From an uncultured Pelagibacteraceae bacterium (GTDB lineage: Bacteria > Pseudomonadota > Alphaproteobacteria > Pelagibacterales > Pelagibacteraceae), in NCBI GenBank assembly GCA_902594335.1, contig CACJLY010000001.1:102816-166815 (forward strand): DNA of 64,000 nucleotides, written 5' to 3'. Below are positions 19,948 through 28,406 of the stretch, one piece after another. How positions within the stretch are numbered: the first letter of the stretch is position 1; each line of letters starts with the position of its first letter. The translations under genes and the position numbers were made by a program. A model generated the notes under the pieces. The model was not told where the DNA came from and searched no databases. It saw only the letters and a list, made by a program, of their open reading frames with translations.

Positions 19948-21074
19948 CTTTTTTTTCTATTTGAAACTTTGCATGCTTCGATAAATTTTGCAGTTTCCAG
20001 TCCTTCGTCCTCATTAGGGTAAAAATACCTTTTTTTTACATTATTTTTCAAAGAAGCTGCAAATTCACGATAAATATTTGCAAATGCATCTAAATAGCCT
20101 TCAGGATGTCCAAATTTTAATCTAGAAAATTTTTTAGACAATTCAGCATTAAAAAAACCTCTTTCAATAAATTTAACAGCACCATTAGATGGATTAAGTT
20201 TTAAATAGTTTGGATCGTTTTGAACCCATTCCAAACTTCCTTTCGTTCCAAATATTCTTATTCGTAATCCGTAAACACCGCCTCTAGCCATCACACTTGT
20301 CCAAAACATTCCTTTAGCTCCATTATTAAAATTAATCATTACTTGAGCATTGTTGTCCATTTTAACTTTATTTGAAACTTGTTTAATATCTGCAAAAATA
20401 GTTTCACCTTTTAAACCTGATATATAAGTTGCCATATGATATGCATGGGACCCAATTTCATTCAGGACCGCTGAAGCTCCAACGATATTTTTATCTATTT
20501 TCCATTTAAACTTTTCCTTTGCATTTTTTTGAGTGATATTTTCTCCATCTGACCAATCCTGAACATATTCAACATTTATATATTCAACTTTTCCAATTTT
20601 ACCTTTTTCAACCAATACTTTTGCTTCTCTAACCATAGGATAAGCAGAATAATTATGTGTCAAAGCATACTTAATTTTTTTATTTGATTTTATTTTTTTA
20701 AATAATTTCTTAGCCTGGGCAAGATTTCCAGCAAATGGTTTATCAGAAATTACATGAATATTTTTATCAATAAATTTTTCAGCAATAATTTGGTGACTTG
20801 AAGGAGGTGTCATTATAGCCACAACATTAATACCATCTTTTCTTTCCGCTTCTCTTTCAGCCATTTCTCTAAAATTTGAATAGCATCTCTCTTTTATGAT
20901 ACCTAGGCTTTGACCAAAGCTTTTAGATAGTTTTGAATTTCTTGAAAAAACACCAGCAACTATCTCATATTGATTATCAAATCTTGATGAAATTCTGTGA
21001 ACATGACCAATCCAGGATTTTGGGCCACCTCCAACTACACCAAGCTGGATTTTTTTTCCTTTAATTAATCTCAT
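19929..21074 (-). CDS. Gfo/Idh/MocA dehydrogenase
   Basis: 381 aa from the ATG at the complement of 21072-21074; the open frame continues upstream but those 51 codons would run through the divergent iolE gene and do not look like a dehydrogenase. The Rossmann loop is VVGGGPKSWIGHVH, a variant seen in large Gfo/Idh proteins. The catalytic block is SDKPFAGN rather than EKP, and NEIGSHAYHMATY carries the substrate His. It is probably the partner of the downstream IolG-like enzyme in inositol or aminosugar oxidation. Confidence 0.82.
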   Translation of the reverse strand: MRLIKGKKIQLGVVGGGPKSWIGHVHRISSRFDNQYEIVAGVFSRNSKLSKSFGQSLGIIKERCYSNFREMAEREAERKDGINVVAIMTPPSSHQIIAEKFIDKNIHVISDKPFAGNLAQAKKLFKKIKSNKKIKYALTHNYSAYPMVREAKVLVEKGKIGKVEYINVEYVQDWSDGENITQKNAKEKFKWKIDKNIVGASAVLNEIGSHAYHMATYISGLKGETIFADIKQVSNKVKMDNNAQVMINFNNGAKGMFWTSVMARGGVYGLRIRIFGTKGSLEWVQNDPNYLKLNPSNGAVKFIERGFFNAELSKKFSRLKFGHPEGYLDAFANIYREFAASLKNNVKKRYFYPNEDEGLETAKFIEACKVSNRKKRWVKIK

Positions 21075-21105
21075 GATTAAATATATCTTAACAAATAAAA
21101 AATTT

Positions 21106-22008
21106 ATGTCAGTAAAATTAGGTATAGCACCAATTGCTTGGAGTAATGATGACATGCCTGAATTAGGTGGAGATACTCCTTTAGAGCAATGTTTGTCAGA
21201 AGCAAGCAAGGCTGGATATGTTGGCATTGAATCAGGTGGTAAATTCCCAAAAACATCAAACGAATTATTACCAAAGTTAGATAAGTATAACTTAAAATTA
21301 TGTTCTGGTTGGTATAGCGGAAATCTTAGAAAAAATTCTGTTGAAAAAGAAAAAAATTTAATTCAAGACCAACTGAAATTATTTAAAGATTGTGAGGCTC
21401 CATGTATCGTTTTTGCTGAAGTTTTTGGTTCAATACAGGGTGATCCAACAAAAAAACTTTCCAATAGGCCAAAGATGACGGACCAAGAATGGAAAGATTA
21501 TTGTACAAAAATTTCTGAACTTGCAAAGTATCTTGAAGATGAAGGTATGCCTTTAGCTTATCACCATCATATGGGTACAGTAATAGAAACAGAAGAAGAA
21601 ACTAATAGATTACTAGAAAACACAGATGATAGTGTAAAATTAACTTTAGATACTGGTCATATGTTATTTGCTAAGGGAAACTCAATTAATATAATTAATA
21701 AATTTAAAGAACGAGTAATCCACATACACTGCAAAGATATTAGAGAAGAAGTATTAAAAAAAGCCCTTTCTGAGGATTTGAGTTTTAGGGATGCTTTTTT
21801 AGAAGGTGCTTTTACGGTACCTGGCGATGGGTGTATCGACTACAAACCTCTGTTTGATATTCTAAAAAAAAATAATTATCAAGGTTGGCTTGTGGTAGAG
21901 GCTGAACAAGATCCTAAAAAAGCTAATCCACTTGAATACGCTATCAAGGGTTACAAATATATTACTGATACTTTAAAGAAATCAAATTTAGAGATTAATA
22001 ATCTATAA
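21106..22008 (+). CDS. iolE: Myo-inosose-2 dehydratase
   Basis: 300 aa from ATG 21106. GIAPIAWSNDDMPELGG (6-22), where inosose dehydratases have the near-identical GIAPIGWSNDD, identifies the family. A TIM-barrel metal site is shown by AYHHHMGTVIET, LTLDTGHMLFA, HIHCKDI and VVEAEQD. It dehydrates 2-keto-myo-inositol to trihydroxycyclohexane-dione, the substrate of IolD encoded at 29904. An upstream in-frame ATG at 21073 would overlap the divergent gene and adds 11 unconserved residues. The stop overlaps the convergent dehydrogenase by 6 nt. Confidence 0.93.
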   Translation: MSVKLGIAPIAWSNDDMPELGGDTPLEQCLSEASKAGYVGIESGGKFPKTSNELLPKLDKYNLKLCSGWYSGNLRKNSVEKEKNLIQDQLKLFKDCEAPCIVFAEVFGSIQGDPTKKLSNRPKMTDQEWKDYCTKISELAKYLEDEGMPLAYHHHMGTVIETEEETNRLLENTDDSVKLTLDTGHMLFAKGNSINIINKFKERVIHIHCKDIREEVLKKALSEDLSFRDAFLEGAFTVPGDGCIDYKPLFDILKKNNYQGWLVVEAEQDPKKANPLEYAIKGYKYITDTLKKSNLEINNL

Positions 22009-22959
22009 TTTTACTTTTTTACTGTCTTCAAGTTTACCATCGAAAAAATCAAAAATATTTTGAATAGTTTCTTTTGCCATTCTTGTCATACATTCCTCAG
22101 TGAATGCTGCAGCATGAGGACTAAGGAAAACTTTGTCATTTTTTAATAAAGGATTATCAGCCTCTGGAGGCTCTACCTCAAATACATCAATTCCTGCTCC
22201 AAAAATCAAATTTTCATTCAATGCCCTATCTAAATCTTTTTCATTTATAATACCGCCTCTTGCAGCATTTATGATGATGCAATTTTTTTTCATCGTTTTT
22301 AGAAGTTCGTAATTTATAATATTTTTCGTTTGATCAGTTAAAGGTATATGGAGTGAGACAGCATCCATATCTTTAATAGCCTCTGATAAATCTTCAACTT
22401 TTTTACCACCCATTTTGCTTATTGTTTCTGAATCTACAAATGGATCGTAAACAAAAACGTTCATTTCAAATCCTAAACATCTTTTAATCAACGCTTTTCC
22501 TATTCTTCCAAATCCAGCAATAAGAATGCTTTTATCCCAAATCTCTATAGTTTTTGGTAATTTATTTCGTTCAGTAAATTTTCCACTTTTGACTGAATGG
22601 TCATACATACTCTTTCTTTTTGAAATACTTAAAAGCATGAAAAGAACATGTTCTGCAACTGCCACAGCATTTGCTGTTGCGGTTATTGCTACGTCGATGT
22701 TTCCTTTTTTACAGCTATTTAAATCAATATTATCGTAACCAACTCCATGTCTTGAAATTATTTTAAGGCTTTTTGCATTTTCAATTGCCTCAGCAGGTAA
22801 CATTGAAGTTCTTAAAGAAACTGCATCTGCATCTACAATTTTTTGTTTCACATTTTCAACACTTAAATCTTCAATAACCTCGTAACTATAGTCGCTATTA
22901 CTTTTTAATAATTCCATGCCTTTTTCATGAATAGGTTGGACAATGAGAATTTTTTTCAT
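22003..22959 (-). CDS. D-isomer-specific 2-hydroxyacid dehydrogenase
   Basis: 318 aa, phosphoglycerate-dehydrogenase-like fold. The NAD loop is GFGRIGKAL, followed by HIPLTDQTKNIIN and INAARGGIINEKDL (catalytic Arg), then the Glu in GIDVFEVEPP and the His in SPHAAAFTEE. All three catalytic residues remain. It probably reduces a 2-keto acid or oxidises a 2-hydroxy acid made by this island; serine biosynthesis is unlikely given the context and lack of an ACT domain. Confidence 0.9.
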   Translation of the reverse strand: MKKILIVQPIHEKGMELLKSNSDYSYEVIEDLSVENVKQKIVDADAVSLRTSMLPAEAIENAKSLKIISRHGVGYDNIDLNSCKKGNIDVAITATANAVAVAEHVLFMLLSISKRKSMYDHSVKSGKFTERNKLPKTIEIWDKSILIAGFGRIGKALIKRCLGFEMNVFVYDPFVDSETISKMGGKKVEDLSEAIKDMDAVSLHIPLTDQTKNIINYELLKTMKKNCIIINAARGGIINEKDLDRALNENLIFGAGIDVFEVEPPEADNPLLKNDKVFLSPHAAAFTEECMTRMAKETIQNIFDFFDGKLEDSKKVKL

Positions 22960-22973
22960 AATTTTAAAAAAAA

Positions 22974-23963
22974 TTATATTAGTCTAGCAAGATCTCTTTT
23001 ACTATTTCTAAATGTTGGAAGTGGATATTTAAATGCATACTTTCTTGGAATACATTTATTCTTTGCCTTTTCCCACAAAGCAATCCATTGCTTATAGTTG
23101 TGGATGGTAATATTTTTTTTATTTTTACTTCTTACATAAAAATTGGGCAAAGGTTTCCTGCCAGATGGGGTTCCAGCTCTATTGTATCTTAAATCAGCGC
23201 TAATTCTAAAATCATTAGATCTATTAGGCAATGAACAGTGAATGGAGTATTTGTGCAAAATAATAATATCACCAACATTAGCTTCTAGAAAAACTGGCTT
23301 GTAATTATTAAGTAGTTTACTATCTTTTATTTCTACCTGACCTCTATATCCTGATATATGATTCAATAGTCCCAATTTATTAATTTCTTTTACTGTAATC
23401 ATGCATCCATTTTTTTTAGTAGTTTTTGTAAATGGAATCCAAACAGTTACCATATCAGTTAATCTTTGTCCCAAAGATGATAATACTGCTGCATCCTGAT
23501 GCCATGGAGTCCTACCTGAAAGACCATCGTGAACAGAATGTTTAGGTAATTTATTTTCGGGTTGTTTAATTCTTGTATTTTGAACTGGATTTGAAAGAAT
23601 TTCTGGCCCTAATAATTTTTCAACCACATCCAAGATTTTTTTGTGATTAATTAAATTCCATAAAGATTGAGATGCAAAATAATCACTATCTTTCTTCACG
23701 TGATCTCTTGGAAGTCTAGTATTAAAATATTGATCAAGATCATAAATTTTTAGTTTTGAAATGTATGTATATTTTTTTCTAAAGTTATATTTAAAAATTT
23801 GTTCTTTCATATGCCCAGGAGCAAATTTATGAACTAAATTGTCCATTACATATTCCATGTCATTTAAAATTGGTTTTAAATCTTTATTGAAATTAAGAAC
23901 ATTTCTTACTCTCAAGAAACCATCTCTATCTAAAATACTCTTTAATTTAGTCTTTATTTGCAT
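22974..23963 (-). CDS. Phytanoyl-CoA dioxygenase-family Fe(II)/2-oxoglutarate oxygenase
   Basis: 329 aa. The Fe(II) triad is His155-x-Asp157 in WHQDAAV and His242 in KYSIHCS, and Arg254 (DFRISADLRYN) should bind 2-oxoglutarate. PhyH relatives hydroxylate unactivated carbons of diverse small molecules. It lies 5 nt from the start side of the next oxygenase gene, so the two are co-expressed. The substrate is unknown; the setting suggests a sugar-acid or related compound. Confidence 0.82.
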   Translation of the reverse strand: MQIKTKLKSILDRDGFLRVRNVLNFNKDLKPILNDMEYVMDNLVHKFAPGHMKEQIFKYNFRKKYTYISKLKIYDLDQYFNTRLPRDHVKKDSDYFASQSLWNLINHKKILDVVEKLLGPEILSNPVQNTRIKQPENKLPKHSVHDGLSGRTPWHQDAAVLSSLGQRLTDMVTVWIPFTKTTKKNGCMITVKEINKLGLLNHISGYRGQVEIKDSKLLNNYKPVFLEANVGDIIILHKYSIHCSLPNRSNDFRISADLRYNRAGTPSGRKPLPNFYVRSKNKKNITIHNYKQWIALWEKAKNKCIPRKYAFKYPLPTFRNSKRDLARLI

Positions 23964-23968
23964 AGTTA

Positions 23969-24829
23969 TTAATATTTTAGCAAATAATTCGAATCATGAA
24001 AAGATGTAAGCATTCTTTTTTTCGTCGCAACAATATGTGGATGATATTCAAAATTTTTATATTTCCATATCACTGGCTTGTTAAGAGCATAACTTCCATA
24101 AATAAAAAATCTTTTTGGACAGTTTTTTTCCTTAAATCTATTTACTCCGTGATAAGAATTTGGAGTAGATTTAAAGAAAATTACACTTCCCTGTTTTGGT
24201 GTGAATTCCTTTAATTTATCAAGTTCATTAATATTAGGAAACCTTCTAAAGCTTTTTCTAAGGTTTTTGTTTACTTTTTTCTTATATAAAGTAAGAGATC
24301 CTCCATTTTTTTTTGGTATATCGGTTAAATAGATCAAAAAATTATATAGCCTATTCACATCATCTCTATGTGGTCTCAATCTATATCCTCCTTTAGATAC
24401 TGAGAAATCAATATCTAAATTTAAATTAGGGTTTTTATAATCTTTACCTAGTAGTTTTTTTAGCTCTTTGGAATTTACTTTTCTTTTTAGTGTATATTTT
24501 TTTTTATTAAATTTTTTTGGTTTAAACAAACTTTCCCAAGTATTTGCCTTAAATTCTGTTTTAAATTTTTTATCAATTTTTTTATATAAGGATTGTGTAT
24601 TGAAAGTAGCAAAAAGTTTTTTTGAGAATTTAGAACTTGAGATATATTTGTTGAAATTTTTTGATCCTTTATTAATCCTGCTTCTGCCACCCATAATCAT
24701 ATCATCAAAACTTTTTGAATTAGTTATTTCTTTAATTAAAGAATTACACACTTTTTTACTGATTATTTGTTCTCCAACAATGACTGGGAAGTTTGATTTA
24801 ATTTTCTTTAGTTTACTAATTTTCAGCAT
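23969..24829 (-). CDS. 2-oxoglutarate/Fe(II) oxygenase, prolyl-hydroxylase-like fold
   Basis: 286 aa, very basic. Iron ligands are His154-x-Asp156 (RPHRDDV) and His227 (NSYHGVNR), with Arg240 near FFIYGSY as likely 2-oxoglutarate contact. YLTDIPKKNGGSLTLY is the usual strand-turn between them. A second oxygenase gene sits just downstream in the same unit, and a PanE-like gene upstream abuts it with no gap. The N-terminal 130 residues are not recognisable. The substrate is unknown. Confidence 0.78.
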   Translation of the reverse strand: MLKISKLKKIKSNFPVIVGEQIISKKVCNSLIKEITNSKSFDDMIMGGRSRINKGSKNFNKYISSSKFSKKLFATFNTQSLYKKIDKKFKTEFKANTWESLFKPKKFNKKKYTLKRKVNSKELKKLLGKDYKNPNLNLDIDFSVSKGGYRLRPHRDDVNRLYNFLIYLTDIPKKNGGSLTLYKKKVNKNLRKSFRRFPNINELDKLKEFTPKQGSVIFFKSTPNSYHGVNRFKEKNCPKRFFIYGSYALNKPVIWKYKNFEYHPHIVATKKRMLTSFHDSNYLLKY

Positions 24830-25774
24830 TTAGCTGTACATGCCCTCTTTTACTTTAATCATTTTGTACATAAGGTCATTTAATGGTGTGGCTATTCCAT
24901 GTCTTTTTCCTATTTTAGACACGGCGCCACTTATGAAATCAATTTCAGTTTTTCTTTTATAAAGCACATCAAAAGCCATTGAAGACTTATTTGTTTGTTT
25001 TGAGTCAACAATTTTATTAAACATAAATAAACACTCATCTTCAGAAACATTAACGCCATCTGCTAAAGCAACGTCTCTTGTTTCTAAAATTATCTCTTTT
25101 CCTAAACTTCTAGAAACGTCGTTGGCATTATTATTTATGTAAAGATCAGTATGATGTAGATCAAAAATAGCTGAAAGTGGGCCTATTGCGGTTAAAGCAA
25201 AAAGTTTCATCCATTTTCTTTTTTTTACATCCTCAGCAGCAATCATTTCCAAATTATGAGCAGTAAATGTGTCTGCAATTTCGGTTATTCTATTAGTTAT
25301 CCCACCATCATATTCTCCAATCCAAGAGGGTAGAGAAGCATGATTCATAATATGACCAGGACCTAAGATATTTGATGCTTGAGTTGTTGTTCCTCCGATT
25401 ACTTTTTCATCGCCAACAATACTTTTAATTATAGCTTCATGTCCAATTCCATTTTGAAAAGACATAAAAACTGTTTTATCGTCAATAATATTTTTAATAC
25501 TTTTTAAAGCAGGCTCTAGAGCTGTTGCTTTACACATCACTATCACAGCATCAACTTTTCCAATTGTAGATGGATCTGATGTTGCTGGTACTTTTATAAA
25601 TCTATCACCACCATGACCATCCATCTTTAGACCATTTTTATTTATTTCATCAACATGCTCTTTCCAAACGTCAATGAGCGTTACATTTAGACCTTTTTCT
25701 GCTAGTAGGCCTCCAAATAGACAACCCATTGCTCCTGCACCAAGAACTGCAACTTTTAAATCTTTATTATTCAT
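24830..25774 (-). CDS. Ketopantoate-reductase-like (ApbA/PanE family) dehydrogenase
   Basis: 314 aa. NADP loop GAGAMGCLFG (12-21), FQNGIGHE, the catalytic-Lys region KKRKWMKLFAL and C-terminal KRKTEIDFISG with the conserved Glu. The Asn normally a few residues after the catalytic Lys (KxxxN in PanE) is Ala here (MKLFALTA), so ketopantoate is doubtful. It shares the island with a PanB-like protein, but no panC is present. More likely it reduces another branched 2-keto acid. It is the first gene of a minus-strand unit with the two oxygenases. Confidence 0.8.
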   Translation of the reverse strand: MNNKDLKVAVLGAGAMGCLFGGLLAEKGLNVTLIDVWKEHVDEINKNGLKMDGHGGDRFIKVPATSDPSTIGKVDAVIVMCKATALEPALKSIKNIIDDKTVFMSFQNGIGHEAIIKSIVGDEKVIGGTTTQASNILGPGHIMNHASLPSWIGEYDGGITNRITEIADTFTAHNLEMIAAEDVKKRKWMKLFALTAIGPLSAIFDLHHTDLYINNNANDVSRSLGKEIILETRDVALADGVNVSEDECLFMFNKIVDSKQTNKSSMAFDVLYKRKTEIDFISGAVSKIGKRHGIATPLNDLMYKMIKVKEGMYS

Positions 25775-25837
25775 TTTTAAAATCGAAATATATTTATGTA
25801 AAAAAATTATGCAATATATTATGTAACTAATTTATAT

Positions 25838-26806
25838 ATGGAATTAAAAATAGAAAAAGGAATTTTCAAAAAATTTAACTTAGAAGAAATATCAAACGCA
25901 TTAGAAAAAGGTCTGTCAAAGAATTATGACAGTGTAAAAGCAGAAGTAATTGATTGTCCAAATTTAAGAAACTGGGATTGTCCGTCTGAAGGCATGAGTG
26001 GTAACCAAAGGATAATCGATGTTGGAGGTGAGCCTTACATGCATGATCCTAAATATCTTGGAACAGAATTTGATTATTTTGAAATCTCTAAAATGATTGG
26101 ATCAGAAAGATCGTACGCACTTGGCGCAGGATCTGGAGCAATGTCTTGCCTGGATGGACACTGTGGAGAATTGGTTATAAATGAAAACTTTATTACAAAA
26201 GAAAATAAATCTTTAATTGCTAGGGTAGGAAAAGATAAAGAATGTATAGTAGAGGACTATACTGCAAGCAAACATGGCGGGCTGGGTAATGTTTATTATT
26301 CAGATGGTCTTAAAGGAAAAGTTATATATTTAAAGATAAAAAAAAGAATTGGAAAACAAGGTTCATTACCTCAATCAATAAGAGCAGTACTTTCAGAAAA
26401 TCTTAAAATTGGGAATAAAGATCATATTGCTCTTGCTGGTGTATTTAGAGTTTTGAATGGAAAAATAAGATCACATGTACAACCAGATTATAAGGATATA
26501 AAACATGAATATTATGACCCACAATTGATGAAATGCACAAAAGATTTTCTACAATTTTATGAGCCTGTTGGACCAAAATTACAATGCTATACTGTTTTAT
26601 GGACTGGTGATCCAACGGGAGGAGAATTAAATTTAAGAGAGTCCGGTGAGCATACTCACTTTCACTCATATGAGCATAAGAATGATGCTGGACATTATCA
26701 TTTTGACGTTTCACCAGATGAAATTGAATATGAAGGGTACTTTAATATTGCACAAGAAGTACATAGAGTGAATAATATCTATAAAGAATTAAAAAATATA
26801 AAATGA
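25838..26806 (+). CDS. DUF1907 protein, homologue of human C11orf54 (PTD012)
   Basis: 322 aa. The match to the human family runs along the whole length: VIDCPNL (38-44), IIDVGGEPY, ALGAGSGAMSCLDGHCGEL, and the C-terminal zinc site EHTHFHSYEH plus GHYHFDVSPDEIEYEGYF. The three human zinc ligands correspond to His272, His274 and His288. The human protein has reported ester-hydrolase activity; I also recall a recent proposal that it decarboxylates 3-keto-L-gulonate, which I cannot verify here. It overlaps the PanB-like gene by 4 nt, so a role in the same sugar-acid step is likely. Confidence 0.87.
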   Translation: MELKIEKGIFKKFNLEEISNALEKGLSKNYDSVKAEVIDCPNLRNWDCPSEGMSGNQRIIDVGGEPYMHDPKYLGTEFDYFEISKMIGSERSYALGAGSGAMSCLDGHCGELVINENFITKENKSLIARVGKDKECIVEDYTASKHGGLGNVYYSDGLKGKVIYLKIKKRIGKQGSLPQSIRAVLSENLKIGNKDHIALAGVFRVLNGKIRSHVQPDYKDIKHEYYDPQLMKCTKDFLQFYEPVGPKLQCYTVLWTGDPTGGELNLRESGEHTHFHSYEHKNDAGHYHFDVSPDEIEYEGYFNIAQEVHRVNNIYKELKNIK

Positions 26807-27618
26807 AAAAGATTTATACTTGGGCCGCTCAACCTGCTAATAGAACTCTTACAGTTGATGATCTTAAAAAAGCAAAAGGAAAAAAAAAATTTACTCAAGT
26901 CACAGCTAATACAATAGATGAAGCTGAGGCCGCAGAGAAGGCTGGGTTTGAAATGATAATCTGTAATGCTTTTAATGTGAAACAGGTGAGAGAGGGATCA
27001 AAAAATCTATTTTTAACTGCTGCGCTAGTATTAAATAAATTTGTCACTTCGGAAGATATCATGAGAGGAGCGTTTGAAGCCCTAGAAAATGGAGCTGATG
27101 CTGTAATGACACCTAGAAGTATGAAGATCATAGAAATGCTGGCTAATGAGGATGTTCCAGTTATGGGACATCTTGGTTTAGTTCCAAGAAAATCCACGTG
27201 GATTGGTGGTTTAAGAGCAGTAGGAAAAAATAGTGAAGAGGCACATAAACTTTTTTTAAAATTTAAAAGATTAGAAGATGCAGGAGCTTTTTCTGCCGAA
27301 TGTGAGGTTATTCCAGAAAATGTAATGGGAGAAATCTCTAAAAGAACGAATATAGTTACAGTATCTTTAGGTTCAGGAAAGAAAGCTGACGTAATGTATC
27401 TGTTCATGGAAGACATATGTGGAGATACTTTAAATCCTCCAAGACATTCAAAAGCTTATGGAAATTTATTAAAATTAAAAAATGAAATAAAAGTTGAGAG
27501 AGTTCGAGCTCTTAAGGCATTCAAAAAAGCTTCAATGGCAGGAAAATTTCCAGGAAAAAAACAATCTTCAAATTTAAATAAAAAAGAGTTCGAGTCTTTT
27601 CTTGATAAGCTTGATTAA
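26803..27618 (+). CDS. PanB-like (ketopantoate hydroxymethyltransferase family) protein with altered active site
   Basis: 271 aa. Family blocks GHLGLVPRK (122-130), DAGAFSAECEVIP (159-171) and SLGSGKKADV identify the PanB/PEP-mutase-type barrel. However, the metal-binding acids of PanB are gone: the position of E. coli Asp45 is Asn55 (CNAF), the Asp84 region reads LTAAL (71-75) and the Glu114 region reads MTPRS (102-106). The general-base Glu area (AECE) is kept. It therefore probably does not make ketopantoate. It is translationally coupled to the DUF1907 gene and converges on the HpaI aldolase with a 4-nt overlap. Confidence 0.78.
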   Translation: MKKIYTWAAQPANRTLTVDDLKKAKGKKKFTQVTANTIDEAEAAEKAGFEMIICNAFNVKQVREGSKNLFLTAALVLNKFVTSEDIMRGAFEALENGADAVMTPRSMKIIEMLANEDVPVMGHLGLVPRKSTWIGGLRAVGKNSEEAHKLFLKFKRLEDAGAFSAECEVIPENVMGEISKRTNIVTVSLGSGKKADVMYLFMEDICGDTLNPPRHSKAYGNLLKLKNEIKVERVRALKAFKKASMAGKFPGKKQSSNLNKKEFESFLDKLD

Positions 27619-28406
27619 TAAGTTTCAGATTCTTTTTTGCTTATTGAACCTTTCATTTTTTCAACAATTGCTTTAGCACCTGCGCTCATTGCTCTTTGAT
27701 CTGCACCAATAGTTACAAAGTTAAAACCTTTGTCGATCATTTTTTGAGCGTACTCTGGTGTTCCATTATGAATTCCTGCAAATATATTATTTTTTTTGGC
27801 ATGCTCTAATATTCTTAATATTTCTGAATAAGCTTTTGTATCTTCTGCTCTATCAAATCCAGGCTTTTCTCCTATTGCTAAACTTAAGTCAGCTGGACCA
27901 ATATATATTCCGTCTACGCCATCTGTAGACATAATCTCATCTAATTTATCTAACGACTCTTTTGTTTCAATCATAGCTAATTTTAAAATTTCATCATTTG
28001 CATGGTCGGCATAATCAGCTCCACCATAAATCAATCCTCTAACAGGACCAAAACTTCTATATCCTCTTGGAGGATACATACAAGCTTGAACAAATCTTTC
28101 TGCCTCTTCTTTGTTACTTACCATTGGACATATAATTCCATAACAACCAGCGTCTAAAATTTTCATTATTTGGCCTGGTTCATTCCAATTTACTCTAGCA
28201 AGAGGAGTTACATCAGTTGATGAAATTGTTTGAAGCATTGGAAGTGCATTTGTGTAATCAACAAGTCCATGTTGCATATCTACAGTTAGAGAGTCCCAAC
28301 CTTGATGCGCCATAACTTCGGCTGATACAGTGCTTGGTATTTGTAACCAACCATTTACAACAGGCTTACCATCAGCCATCATTTGTTTGACTTTATTTTT
28401 TCTCAT
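27615..28406 (-). CDS. HpcH/HpaI-family aldolase
   Basis: 263 aa, metal-dependent class II pyruvate aldolase fold. VDMQHGLVD with His46, the CPMVSN turn, IETKESLD (metal Glu) and DGIYIGPADLSLAIG are all present. Related enzymes cleave 2-keto-3-deoxy-sugar acids or 4-hydroxy-2-oxoheptanedioate to pyruvate and an aldehyde. The adjoining aldehyde dehydrogenase (start/stop abutting at 28406) could oxidise the aldehyde formed. The exact substrate is unknown. Confidence 0.9.
   Translation of the reverse strand: MRKNKVKQMMADGKPVVNGWLQIPSTVSAEVMAHQGWDSLTVDMQHGLVDYTNALPMLQTISSTDVTPLARVNWNEPGQIMKILDAGCYGIICPMVSNKEEAERFVQACMYPPRGYRSFGPVRGLIYGGADYADHANDEILKLAMIETKESLDKLDEIMSTDGVDGIYIGPADLSLAIGEKPGFDRAEDTKAYSEILRILEHAKKNNIFAGIHNGTPEYAQKMIDKGFNFVTIGADQRAMSAGAKAIVEKMKGSISKKESETY

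Noticed and set aside
21075..21227. 51-codon upstream extension of the minus-strand Gfo/Idh gene
   Set aside because: It runs antisense through the start of iolE, has no dehydrogenase features, and the Rossmann motif begins just after the internal Met at 21074.
26895..27416. 173-codon minus-strand open frame inside the PanB-like gene
   Set aside because: It is a shadow of a gene with clear family motifs and operon coupling; Ser/Thr/Leu-rich composition is typical of antisense frames in AT-rich coding DNA.
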